In this document: positions 1 to 5,673 of the stretch, in pieces
Layout: every line of letters starts with the position of its first letter
How positions within the stretch are numbered: the stretch's first letter is position 1
Assembly (NCBI GenBank): GCA_001797905.1
Contig: MGQS01000119.1
Coordinates: 1 to 7,356, forward strand
Origin: Deltaproteobacteria bacterium RBG_16_54_11
GTDB taxonomy: Bacteria > Desulfobacterota > B13-G15 > RBG-16-54-18
DNA: 7,356 nt
Direction: 5' to 3'
Notes under the pieces: generated by a model
What the model was told of the DNA's origin: nothing
The model's database searches: none
The model's input: the letters and a program-made list of their open reading frames with translations, nothing else
Translations under genes and position numbers: made by a program

Positions 1-995
1 CAGTTATTGGGGCAGGGGCCATTGGGGGGGTAGTAGCAGGGTATCTCGCGGATAAGGGGGAACAGGTATTGTTAGTGACCCCTGTTGATCACGTAGCACC
101 TATTTCGCAAAACGGCCTAACCATAGAGGGTGTCCGGGGAAGGGTGTGTGTCAGACTCCCTGTTAAAAGTCAGTTAGATGAAAAGGTAGATTTGGTCATT
201 TTAGCTACCAAGACCCAGGATTTAGAGGAGGCCATTTCGGGAAATCTGACGTATCTCAAGGGAGTACCCCTCTTGAGTGTTCAGAATGGCGTGCGGGCGG
301 AAGATCTCATTGCTGAAAGGCTCGGTACAAGTAGCTTGTGCGCCAGCATAGTTATGTTTGGGGCTACATATCGCGCCCCAGGCAACATTGTTCACAACTT
401 TGAAGGTGATTGGATTCTGGGGCGAATAAACTCAGGGGGAGAAGACGCATTGAAAGAGATCGGTACGGTGACCTCCAAAATTTTTCCGTCGCCCTTAAGC
501 AATGACATCATGGGAATGAAGCGGCTTAAATTATTTATCAATGCCAACAATTGCCTGCCGGCGATCTTGGGGAAAAGCATGCAAGAGACATTCGGAAATA
601 TCCCCGTCTGCAAAATTAGTCTGCGCATTTGGCAGGAGGGTTTGGATGTAGTAAAAAAGGCTGGGGTTACTCTGTCATCTCTGCCTACGTTTCCCGTAGA
701 ACGGCTTACACAGCTTGCCTCTATGCCCCTTGATGAGTCAGCCAAGATATTCTCCTCCATAATGCTTAGTTTAAGCAAGGAGCCACTCTATGGCTCAATA
801 TTGCAGAGCATTCAAAGGAGGCGCCCTTCAGAGATCGATTATATTAACGGAGAGTTCGTGAGACTTGCCGAATCGATTGGCCAAAGGGCCCCTCTTAATG
901 CAACGCTTGTCCATATGGTACACGACGTAGAAAAGAGCGGCAAATTTCTCAGCGAGGATGCATTGCTCGATCAAACCCGGGAGTGGATCAATTAG
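1..995 (+). CDS. Ketopantoate-reductase-like (PanE/ApbA family) NADPH-dependent reductase, 5'-truncated
   Basis: The reading frame is open from the left edge (first full codon at base 3) and gives 330 residues, so probably only a few N-terminal residues are missing. The visible start is a Rossmann nucleotide-binding loop, VIGAGAIGG, followed by the second strand (QVLLVT). Family hallmarks follow in order: ATKTQD, the QNGV loop, the KRLKLFINANN segment carrying the candidate catalytic Lys, and RRRPSEIDYINGE near the C-terminus with the Glu that binds substrate in PanE. The PanE family reduces 2-dehydropantoate to pantoate with NADPH in the cytoplasm. Here the gene lies 2 bases before the next gene of a polyketide cluster, so it may supply pantoate for phosphopantetheine or, more speculatively, reduce a pathway intermediate. 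The family assignment is firm; the substrate is not. A TTG at 69 could be mistaken for the start, but it lies after the nucleotide-binding loop and cannot be right. Confidence 0.9.
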   Translation, partial: VIGAGAIGGVVAGYLADKGEQVLLVTPVDHVAPISQNGLTIEGVRGRVCVRLPVKSQLDEKVDLVILATKTQDLEEAISGNLTYLKGVPLLSVQNGVRAEDLIAERLGTSSLCASIVMFGATYRAPGNIVHNFEGDWILGRINSGGEDALKEIGTVTSKIFPSPLSNDIMGMKRLKLFINANNCLPAILGKSMQETFGNIPVCKISLRIWQEGLDVVKKAGVTLSSLPTFPVERLTQLASMPLDESAKIFSSIMLSLSKEPLYGSILQSIQRRRPSEIDYINGEFVRLAESIGQRAPLNATLVHMVHDVEKSGKFLSEDALLDQTREWIN

Positions 996-997
996 CT

Positions 998-1582
998 ATG
1001 GTAGACACGCCGTTTCCAAAATTAAAGCTTACCGTTACCAAGGTAGAAGGAAGATGTTATCACGATTACGAGATGGGTGATGTGCTTATCCTGGAGGATT
1101 TCACGCATCCCCCGGAGTACTTTTGCCTGGGGCTGGCGCACGCCGTCTTTCCTGTCATCTATTCGTTGAGTTTCGCGGCGTGCTTGCCATTTATGGAGAA
1201 TCAGCGCTCCCTGCACGTGACCTGTCCGGACGGCGGTAAACTGGAGTTTCTGGCCGAGGTGCTGGATCATGACGGCAATGTCGCCGTGATACCGAAAGAC
1301 CCGACATATGGGGGACCCCGGCCGAAAAAGCTCCTCGTGGAGGTGGTTCAGGATAAAGGCGGCTGCACCTATGGGTACAAGGTGGGAGATCAGTTTGCGT
1401 TTGAGGGATTGAAGTGCAAGGAGGGATTCTGCGGCGCGGCGTACCATCTCCTGTTTCCCGCGCTCTTTGGGCTTAACTTCGGGGCCAAGTTTTTTTTCAT
1501 GCAGAATCCCGATTCGATAGATACGGTAACTTGCCCTGACAAGGGCAAAATTGTATTTAAGGTAACGAGGGAAGAGGAATGA
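998..1582 (+). CDS. Tandem two-domain TIGR04076-like protein
   Basis: This 194-residue protein consists of two copies of a domain of about 80 residues, roughly residues 8-88 and 111-191. Each copy has the order G-x-C, a Y-x-x-G-D turn, C-x4-H-x2-FP, a hydrophobic stretch and VTCPD-x-G. Cys20/Cys123, Cys43/Cys145, His48/His150 and Cys76/Cys179 align between the repeats, suggesting a conserved Cys/His site (metal or redox) in each. From memory this resembles the TIGR04076 family of small, poorly characterised proteins, usually a single domain. No signal peptide or convincing membrane span is seen, though hydrophobic residues are common. I chose ATG at 998, 2 bases after the upstream stop. A GTG at 983 in the same frame would overlap the upstream gene and neither has a strong ribosome site. 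The stop overlaps the ketosynthase start (ATGA), implying translational coupling. Function is unknown; a role in handling polyketide intermediates is only a guess from context. Confidence 0.8.
   Translation: MVDTPFPKLKLTVTKVEGRCYHDYEMGDVLILEDFTHPPEYFCLGLAHAVFPVIYSLSFAACLPFMENQRSLHVTCPDGGKLEFLAEVLDHDGNVAVIPKDPTYGGPRPKKLLVEVVQDKGGCTYGYKVGDQFAFEGLKCKEGFCGAAYHLLFPALFGLNFGAKFFFMQNPDSIDTVTCPDKGKIVFKVTREEE
1566..1571 (+). promoter_or_regulatory. Ribosome binding site of the ketosynthase gene
   Basis: CGAGGG ends 7 bases before the ATG at 1579 and lies inside the last codons of the upstream gene. It supports the ATG that overlaps the upstream stop codon (ATGA, 1579-1582). Confidence 0.5.
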
Positions 1583-2844
1583 AAAAAAGAGTCGTCGTCA
1601 CGGGGTTAGGGGTGATTGCCCCCAGCGGCATAGGGCTGGAGGAGTTCTGGCGGAATATCTCCGGGGGTGTATCAGCGGTAAAAAAGGTAACCAATTTTGA
1701 TGTTTCCAAATTTAATTCACAAGTTGCCGCACAGGTTGAGGATTTTTCCCCCGAAGAATTCGGCCTCAGTGAAAAAACCGCTCAACGGATGGATCGCTAC
1801 GTACAATTTGCCGTGGCGGCGGCACGCATGGCCGTTGAACATGCCATGCTTGATTTCAACAAAGTGGACAGACGGCGTGTTGGCGTCATCTTGGCCAACG
1901 CCATCAGCGGAACAAAATACATGGAAGAGGAATTCCTGCGCGTTACCAATAATGGGAAGGAGCCGATCGATCCGCGCCTTGTCAGCCCCGACCTCTATGA
2001 TGCCTCGATGTTTAATACACCATCGAGCGAGATCAGCAATCTTTGGAAGTTACAGGGTGTCTGTACCACCGTTTCTACCGGATGCACGGCAGGGACCGAT
2101 TCCGTGGGTTTATCTTTTGAAATGATCCAGGATGGGCGTCAGGATATCATCATCACCGGGGCCTCCGAAGCTCCTATCACGCCGATCACGTTTGGCGCGT
2201 TCGACGTGATCAACGTCCTTGCGGTTCACCGTGATACACCGGCTCGGGCCTCGCGTCCCTTTGACGGCAAGCGAAACGGCTTTGTCATTTCGGAGGGCTG
2301 CGGCATTTTAATCCTGGAGGAATTAGAACATGCGTTACGGCGCAGGGCGCAAATTTATGCGGAGGTCATGGGATACGGAACGTGCAATAACGCCTTTCAT
2401 ATGACCGATCTCCCCGCCGATGGTGACGCCATGGCCGAGTGTATAACGTTGGCGTTGGAAGATGCCCATATCACCCCGGATAAAATCGGATATATCAACG
2501 CTCACGGCTCATCAACAAAGCAGAATGATATCTTTGAGACCGCCGCCTACAAACAGGTATTTCAAGATCGTGCCTATACCATTCCCATTAGTTCCTTAAA
2601 ATCCATGTTCGGCCATCCCCTGGCAGCGGCGAATGCAGTAGAACTCGTGGCGTGCGCTTTGATATTCAGGAATGACTTTTTACCGCCCACGATTAATCAG
2701 GAGGTCTCTGACCCCTTGTGTGACTTGGATTATATCCCTAATACCGGCAGGAAAAAGAAGGTGGATTATATCCTCAAGACGAGTTCGGGATTTTCCGGAC
2801 TCCACTCTTCATTAGTTCTCAAACGTTGGGAGGAAGCATCATGA
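1579..2844 (+). CDS. Type II polyketide ketosynthase alpha (KS alpha, beta-ketoacyl synthase)
   Basis: This 421-residue protein is the condensing subunit that would extend an ACP-bound chain with malonyl-ACP by decarboxylative Claisen condensation. It starts with the thiolase-fold motif VVVTGLGVIAPSGIG. The catalytic set is complete: Cys169 in VSTGCTAGTDS, His309 in NAHGSST, Lys341 and His346 in LKSMFGHPLAAANA. The GASEAPITP and PFDGKRNGFVISEG motifs match the FabF/KS alpha family, and the length is usual for KS alpha. It overlaps the TIGR04076-like gene by 4 bases upstream and the chain-length factor by 4 bases downstream, the arrangement typical of KS alpha/KS beta pairs whose products form a heterodimer. 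A housekeeping FabF is a weaker alternative because a partner lacking the triad, an aromatase and a cyclase follow directly. Confidence in KS is very high; the product made is unknown. Confidence 0.95.
   Translation: MKKRVVVTGLGVIAPSGIGLEEFWRNISGGVSAVKKVTNFDVSKFNSQVAAQVEDFSPEEFGLSEKTAQRMDRYVQFAVAAARMAVEHAMLDFNKVDRRRVGVILANAISGTKYMEEEFLRVTNNGKEPIDPRLVSPDLYDASMFNTPSSEISNLWKLQGVCTTVSTGCTAGTDSVGLSFEMIQDGRQDIIITGASEAPITPITFGAFDVINVLAVHRDTPARASRPFDGKRNGFVISEGCGILILEELEHALRRRAQIYAEVMGYGTCNNAFHMTDLPADGDAMAECITLALEDAHITPDKIGYINAHGSSTKQNDIFETAAYKQVFQDRAYTIPISSLKSMFGHPLAAANAVELVACALIFRNDFLPPTINQEVSDPLCDLDYIPNTGRKKKVDYILKTSSGFSGLHSSLVLKRWEEAS
2828..2834 (+). promoter_or_regulatory. Ribosome binding site that sets the chain-length factor start
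   Basis: GGGAGGA lies 6 bases upstream of the ATG at 2841 and within the last codons of the ketosynthase gene. It favours that ATG over an in-frame TTG at 2826, which would place this purine-rich site inside the coding region. Confidence 0.65.
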
Positions 2845-4127
2845 AAGACATCGTAATTACCGGAATGGGAGTTGCTGCACCGCCCGGCATCGGCACGGAA
2901 AATTTCTGGAATAATCTCCAGGAAGGCAGATCTTTTATTAGTCCTATTACGCGCTTTGATGCCGCACTGTATCCATCGCGTATTGCCGGACAGATTAGCG
3001 GGCTTGAACCTTATAGTGATAGATTCTCGCCCAGACTGCTGAAAAAGATCGACCTGTTTTCGCACATGGCATTGGTAACATCGGAGTTGGCACTCACGGA
3101 TGCGCGCATCGACCTACGAAATTTTAATCTGAGCCGTACGGGTATTTTTATGGGCAATACGCTCGGTGGCTGGCTTTTTGCTGAAACGGAATTGAGGGAT
3201 CTTTACTTAGAAGGGCGTGAAGGGGTCAGCCCCTATATGGCTTCCGCCTGGTTCCCGGCTGCTCCGCAGGGGCAAATCTCCATATTTTATGGTATCAAGG
3301 GCTATTCAAAGACCGTGATTTCCGATCGCGCCGGCTCGCTGATGGCTCTGGCGTATGGGGCAAGGACCTTAGAACGGGGAAAATTAGATTTGGTCTTAGC
3401 CGGAGGGACGGAGGCGCCGGTCACGCCGTATGCCCTCTTATGCTGTAATACCTACGATCTCCTTTCCAGGAGAAACCATACCCCGGCAACGGCCTATGCG
3501 CCCTTTGATAAAAACCGTGACGGCCTTGTTATAGCCGAGGGGGCCGGCATCGTAACCTTGGAGCGATTAAACGACGCGCAGAGAAGAAAGGCGCCGGTCT
3601 ATGCCAGCGTGTGCGGTTTTTACACCAACTGCGACGGCCATGACCGGGTGGGGTTTAATCCGGAGGGGATTGGCCTGGCGTTCGCCATGGAAGAAGCGCT
3701 GAAGGAGGCGGGGTTTGATAAGGACAGTATTGATTATATCTGCCTTGATGGAGCAGCGACTGCCTCCGGTGACATCAGCGAGACGCGGGCGATAAAAAGG
3801 GTTTTTGGCAGGCGGGCAAAGGATATTCCGGCGAGCGCCCCGAAATCGATGTTCGGCAGTCTACTCGGGGCCCAGGGAAGTGTGGATGTTATCACGACGG
3901 TATTGAGCATGATGCATGGCACGATTTGTCCGACAATCAACTACCGAGATCCCGATCCCGCGTGTGACTTGGATTATGTGCCCAATACGGCGCAACAGAA
4001 GGCGATAAAGCGGGCATTGGTTATATCACGCGGTCGTGGCGGTATTAATGCGGTAATGGCCCTGGAAAGGTTTAACAATGGCCATATGGCAATGCACAAG
4101 GCGCAGGGGGGGGACTATGTCAGTTGA
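2841..4127 (+). CDS. Chain-length factor (KS beta) of type II PKS
   Basis: This 428-residue protein is a paralogue of the preceding ketosynthase along its whole length (MKDIVITGMGVAAPPGIG at the N-terminus, AGGTEAPVTP, CDLDYVPNT) but is catalytically dead as a condensing enzyme. The position of the active-site Cys is Arg163 (VISDRAGSL), the first His is Asp303 (CLDGAAT) and the second is Ser340 (KSMFGSLLGA); the Lys335 is kept. Chain-length factors pair with KS alpha, help prime by decarboxylating malonyl-ACP and set polyketide length. In actinobacterial factors the Cys position is usually Gln, within a SEQAG-like motif; here it is Arg. Near the interface helix, GGWLFAETEL aligns by eye with the region that gates chain length in actinorhodin CLF. 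ATG at 2841 overlaps the KS stop (ATGA). The C-terminal codons overlap the ACP gene by 11 bases and contain a run of eight G. The pairing with KS alpha makes the call firm. Confidence 0.92.
   Translation: MKDIVITGMGVAAPPGIGTENFWNNLQEGRSFISPITRFDAALYPSRIAGQISGLEPYSDRFSPRLLKKIDLFSHMALVTSELALTDARIDLRNFNLSRTGIFMGNTLGGWLFAETELRDLYLEGREGVSPYMASAWFPAAPQGQISIFYGIKGYSKTVISDRAGSLMALAYGARTLERGKLDLVLAGGTEAPVTPYALLCCNTYDLLSRRNHTPATAYAPFDKNRDGLVIAEGAGIVTLERLNDAQRRKAPVYASVCGFYTNCDGHDRVGFNPEGIGLAFAMEEALKEAGFDKDSIDYICLDGAATASGDISETRAIKRVFGRRAKDIPASAPKSMFGSLLGAQGSVDVITTVLSMMHGTICPTINYRDPDPACDLDYVPNTAQQKAIKRALVISRGRGGINAVMALERFNNGHMAMHKAQGGDYVS
4106..4113 (+). promoter_or_regulatory. G-run acting as ribosome binding site of the ACP gene
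   Basis: Eight consecutive G, preceded by CA, end 3 bases before the ATG at 4117, so the 5' part of the run is at a usable Shine-Dalgarno distance. The run also encodes Gly-Gly in the C-terminal tail of the chain-length factor. A length change would alter the last CLF residues but leave the ACP frame intact. Confidence 0.4.
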
Positions 4128-4356
4128 GCAGGAGGTGAGAGAGACCATTATTAAAACCTTAAAAATACTACCGGCAGAACTAAAAATAGAAGAACCGCTC
4201 TATGATTCCCTCGGAGTGGATTCGACGGAGATGGTAGAGCTCGTCATCGCCTTGGAGAAAAAATTTGGCGTCGTTATCGAGGAGAAGCTAATCACGAAAT
4301 TTAGCTCTCCTCGGGAGATCATTACGATCATGTTGAGCAAGACAGGTACTGCGTAA
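4117..4356 (+). CDS. Acyl carrier protein of the type II PKS
   Basis: A 79-residue acidic-helical protein with the phosphopantetheine attachment motif at residues 34-38 (VDSTE), Ser36 being the expected modified serine, followed by helix II (MVELVIALEKKFGV). Size and layout match a standalone ACP, which carries the growing poly-beta-keto chain between KS/CLF, reductase and cyclases. The usual DSL is DST here, an acceptable variant. The ATG at 4117 is preferred because it follows a G-rich ribosome site and gives a normal ACP N-terminus; an in-frame ATG at 4078 would add 13 residues encoded wholly within the upstream gene. It overlaps the CLF by 11 bases and the next gene begins 1 base after its stop. 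Activation would need a phosphopantetheinyl transferase not seen here. Confidence 0.93.
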   Translation: MSVEQEVRETIIKTLKILPAELKIEEPLYDSLGVDSTEMVELVIALEKKFGVVIEEKLITKFSSPREIITIMLSKTGTA

Positions 4357-4357
4357 T

Positions 4358-5161
4358 ATGCGCTGTATTGATTTAAGCATACCTATAGACGAGCGCAATC
4401 CCGAGGCACATCCGATCAGGATAGAAAGGCTTGCGCACAAGAAAGGTGTGGAGCGTCTGAATTGGGTTATGATGCGCAAGACGATTACCGGTATCATCTC
4501 CTATCTGGCGGGCAAGCGGATTATCAAGCCCGATGATTTGCCCGATAAAGAATTTCTCTCTTTGGAAATGGTGTATTGCAGCGTCCACACGGGAACACAT
4601 GTGGATGCTCCGTTTCATTTCGGCACCCACTGTGGCGGACAGGAATCTAAAAAGATCGCCGAGTTACCTTTGGATTGGTTTTACCAAGACGGCGTCGTCT
4701 TAGATCTAACACATAAAAAACCTGCAGAGACAATTACCAGCGAAGACTTAATAAGCGCTTTAAAGAAAATCAAGTATCAATTAAAGCCGAAAGACATCGT
4801 GCTGCTGCATACCGGAGCCGATCAATATTTCGGCACACGTGCCTATATGGAAAAATTTCCCGGGGTAAGCGCCGAGGCCATTGAGTGGTTGTGGGGGCAG
4901 GGGATCAAGGTAATAGGCATAGATGCCCTGGGTTTTGATCGACCATATCCGGCGATGCTGAAAGATTTTTTATCCACCAGAGACAAGGCCGCCCTTTGGC
5001 CGGCACATTTTTGCGGCAGGAAGAAGGAATATGCGCATATAGAACGCCTGGCCAATTTAGACAGGTTACCACGGGCGTTTGGCTTTAAAGTTGCGTGCTT
5101 TCCGGTAAATATACGGGATGCGGGTGCCAGCTTTACCCGCGTGGTCGCGATACTTGATTGA
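4358..5161 (+). CDS. Putative polyketide cyclase / metal-dependent hydrolase (PF04199, kynurenine-formamidase fold)
   Basis: This 267-residue protein has the family signature HTGTHVDAPFHF at residues 77-88, where His77, His81, Asp83 and His87 are expected metal ligands. The C-terminal half has IDALGFDRP and a WPAHF...IERLANLDRLP block, in which His217 and Glu229 correspond to the conserved His/Glu of kynurenine formamidase-like enzymes. The length is usual for the family. Members include bacterial kynurenine formamidase, isatin hydrolase and proteins in aromatic polyketide clusters thought to act as later-ring cyclases (OxyN of oxytetracycline is one I recall). The gene begins 1 base after the ACP stop and is followed after 18 bases by an aromatase/cyclase, so a cyclase role is the most likely. 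A hydrolase releasing the chain or opening a lactone is an alternative. It has no clear ribosome site and is probably translated by coupling to the ACP gene. Confidence 0.85.
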   Translation: MRCIDLSIPIDERNPEAHPIRIERLAHKKGVERLNWVMMRKTITGIISYLAGKRIIKPDDLPDKEFLSLEMVYCSVHTGTHVDAPFHFGTHCGGQESKKIAELPLDWFYQDGVVLDLTHKKPAETITSEDLISALKKIKYQLKPKDIVLLHTGADQYFGTRAYMEKFPGVSAEAIEWLWGQGIKVIGIDALGFDRPYPAMLKDFLSTRDKAALWPAHFCGRKKEYAHIERLANLDRLPRAFGFKVACFPVNIRDAGASFTRVVAILD

Positions 5162-5165
5162 ATAC

Positions 5166-5172
5166 GAGGAGG
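5166..5172 (+). promoter_or_regulatory. Strong ribosome binding site of the aromatase gene
   Basis: GAGGAGG, followed by T, lies 7 bases before the ATG at 5180, in the 18-base gap after the cyclase stop. It is one of the best Shine-Dalgarno matches in the window and fixes this start. Confidence 0.75.
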
Positions 5173-5179
5173 TACTACC

Positions 5180-5620
5180 ATGGGTCATACGAACAATTCC
5201 ATTGTCATTAACGCCCCCTATGAGATGGTCTTCGACATCTCGAATGACATCGAACGATGGACAAAATTATTCGGCGACGAATACAAGGAGGCAAAGATTT
5301 TAAAACGCGAGGGGAACAAACTTACTTTTAGTTTAACCGATAATGAGGGCCGTTCCTGGCAATCTTTCCGTCTGCTTTTCAAGGACAACTATTTTGCCTA
5401 TGCCCAGAAACTGCCGCCTGAATTTCCTTTTCGGTACATGAAGATCATCTGGCTGTATACCCTGGAGGCCGACGGCGTATTAATGACGTGGATACAAGAT
5501 TTTAAGATGGATAGGAAGGCAACGCTCGATGATAAGCAAGTTGAAGAACTTATTAATAAACACTCCCAGGACAATTTAAAAATTTTTAAACGCATCATCG
5601 AGCAGGAAGCCGGCTCATAG
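5180..5620 (+). CDS. Polyketide aromatase/cyclase, SRPBCC (START-like) fold, TcmN/WhiE-ORFVI type
   Basis: This 146-residue single-domain protein closely follows the pattern I know for monodomain aromatase/cyclases. It has NSIVINAPYEMVFDISNDIERW at residues 6-27, EAKILKREG at 37-45, EGRSW at 56-60, MKIIWLYT at 87-94, MTWIQDFKM at 102-110 and a long C-terminal helix with INKHSQDNLKIFKRIIE. These enzymes bind the ACP-linked poly-beta-ketone in a deep pocket and direct first-ring closure and aromatisation. Trp27, Tyr35 and Arg64 fall near positions of pocket residues reported for TcmN and ZhuI (alignment by eye). It is the strongest single indicator that the pathway product is aromatic. A spacer of 53 bases follows. 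Monodomain members of this family typically act on unreduced chains, so it is notable that a reductase gene follows it. Confidence 0.93.
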   Translation: MGHTNNSIVINAPYEMVFDISNDIERWTKLFGDEYKEAKILKREGNKLTFSLTDNEGRSWQSFRLLFKDNYFAYAQKLPPEFPFRYMKIIWLYTLEADGVLMTWIQDFKMDRKATLDDKQVEELINKHSQDNLKIFKRIIEQEAGS

Positions 5621-5641
5621 GACGATCATTTTTTATTGTCC
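5620..5641 (+). other. Weak inverted repeat in the longest intergenic gap
   Basis: GGACGAT (5620-5626) can pair with ATTGTCC (5635-5641) through seven pairs including one G-U, with an 8-base loop, C-A then six T. The T run is in the loop rather than after the stem, so it does not look like an intrinsic terminator. The rest of the 53-base gap (5621-5673) is AT-rich and holds the next gene's ribosome site; no convincing promoter is seen. Confidence 0.25.
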
Positions 5642-5661
5642 CATATTGAATTTATTACTCT

Positions 5662-5667
5662 CGGAGG
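5662..5667 (+). promoter_or_regulatory. Ribosome binding site of the SDR gene
   Basis: CGGAGG ends 6 bases before the ATG at 5674 and supports that start, which also places the glycine-rich cofactor loop at the usual distance from the N-terminus. Confidence 0.7.
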
Positions 5668-5673
5668 CTGTAA

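Noticed and set aside
24..30. Seven-G run followed by TAGTAG near the left edge as a frameshift site
   Set aside because: The frame read through the run gives a perfect nucleotide-binding loop, so the sequence is consistent as given and no break is needed.
392..1447. Long reverse-strand open frames opposite the reductase and the TIGR04076-like gene (392-778 and 1022-1447)
   Set aside because: Both lie wholly opposite well-supported forward genes, have no recognisable motifs or ribosome sites, and are best explained as antisense shadows.
1697..2125. Forward 142-codon open frame inside the ketosynthase gene
   Set aside because: It overlaps the region encoding the KS catalytic Cys in another frame, and its translation shows no family pattern.
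2718..3977. Sixteen identical bases shared at 2718-2733 and 3962-3977 as a direct repeat
   Set aside because: They encode the same CDLDY segment at equivalent places of KS and CLF and reflect paralogy of the two genes, not a mobile or regulatory repeat.
1579..4127. KS pair as a fatty-acid, aryl polyene or ladderane-type system
   Set aside because: No dehydratase, extra ACP or desaturase-like gene is present in the window, whereas a TcmN-like aromatase and a PF04199 cyclase follow directly. An aromatic polyketide fits better, although genes outside the window could change this.
5620..5641. Hairpin after the aromatase as an intrinsic terminator
   Set aside because: The stem is AT-rich with a G-U pair and the T run is in the loop instead of following the stem, so a terminator is not supported.
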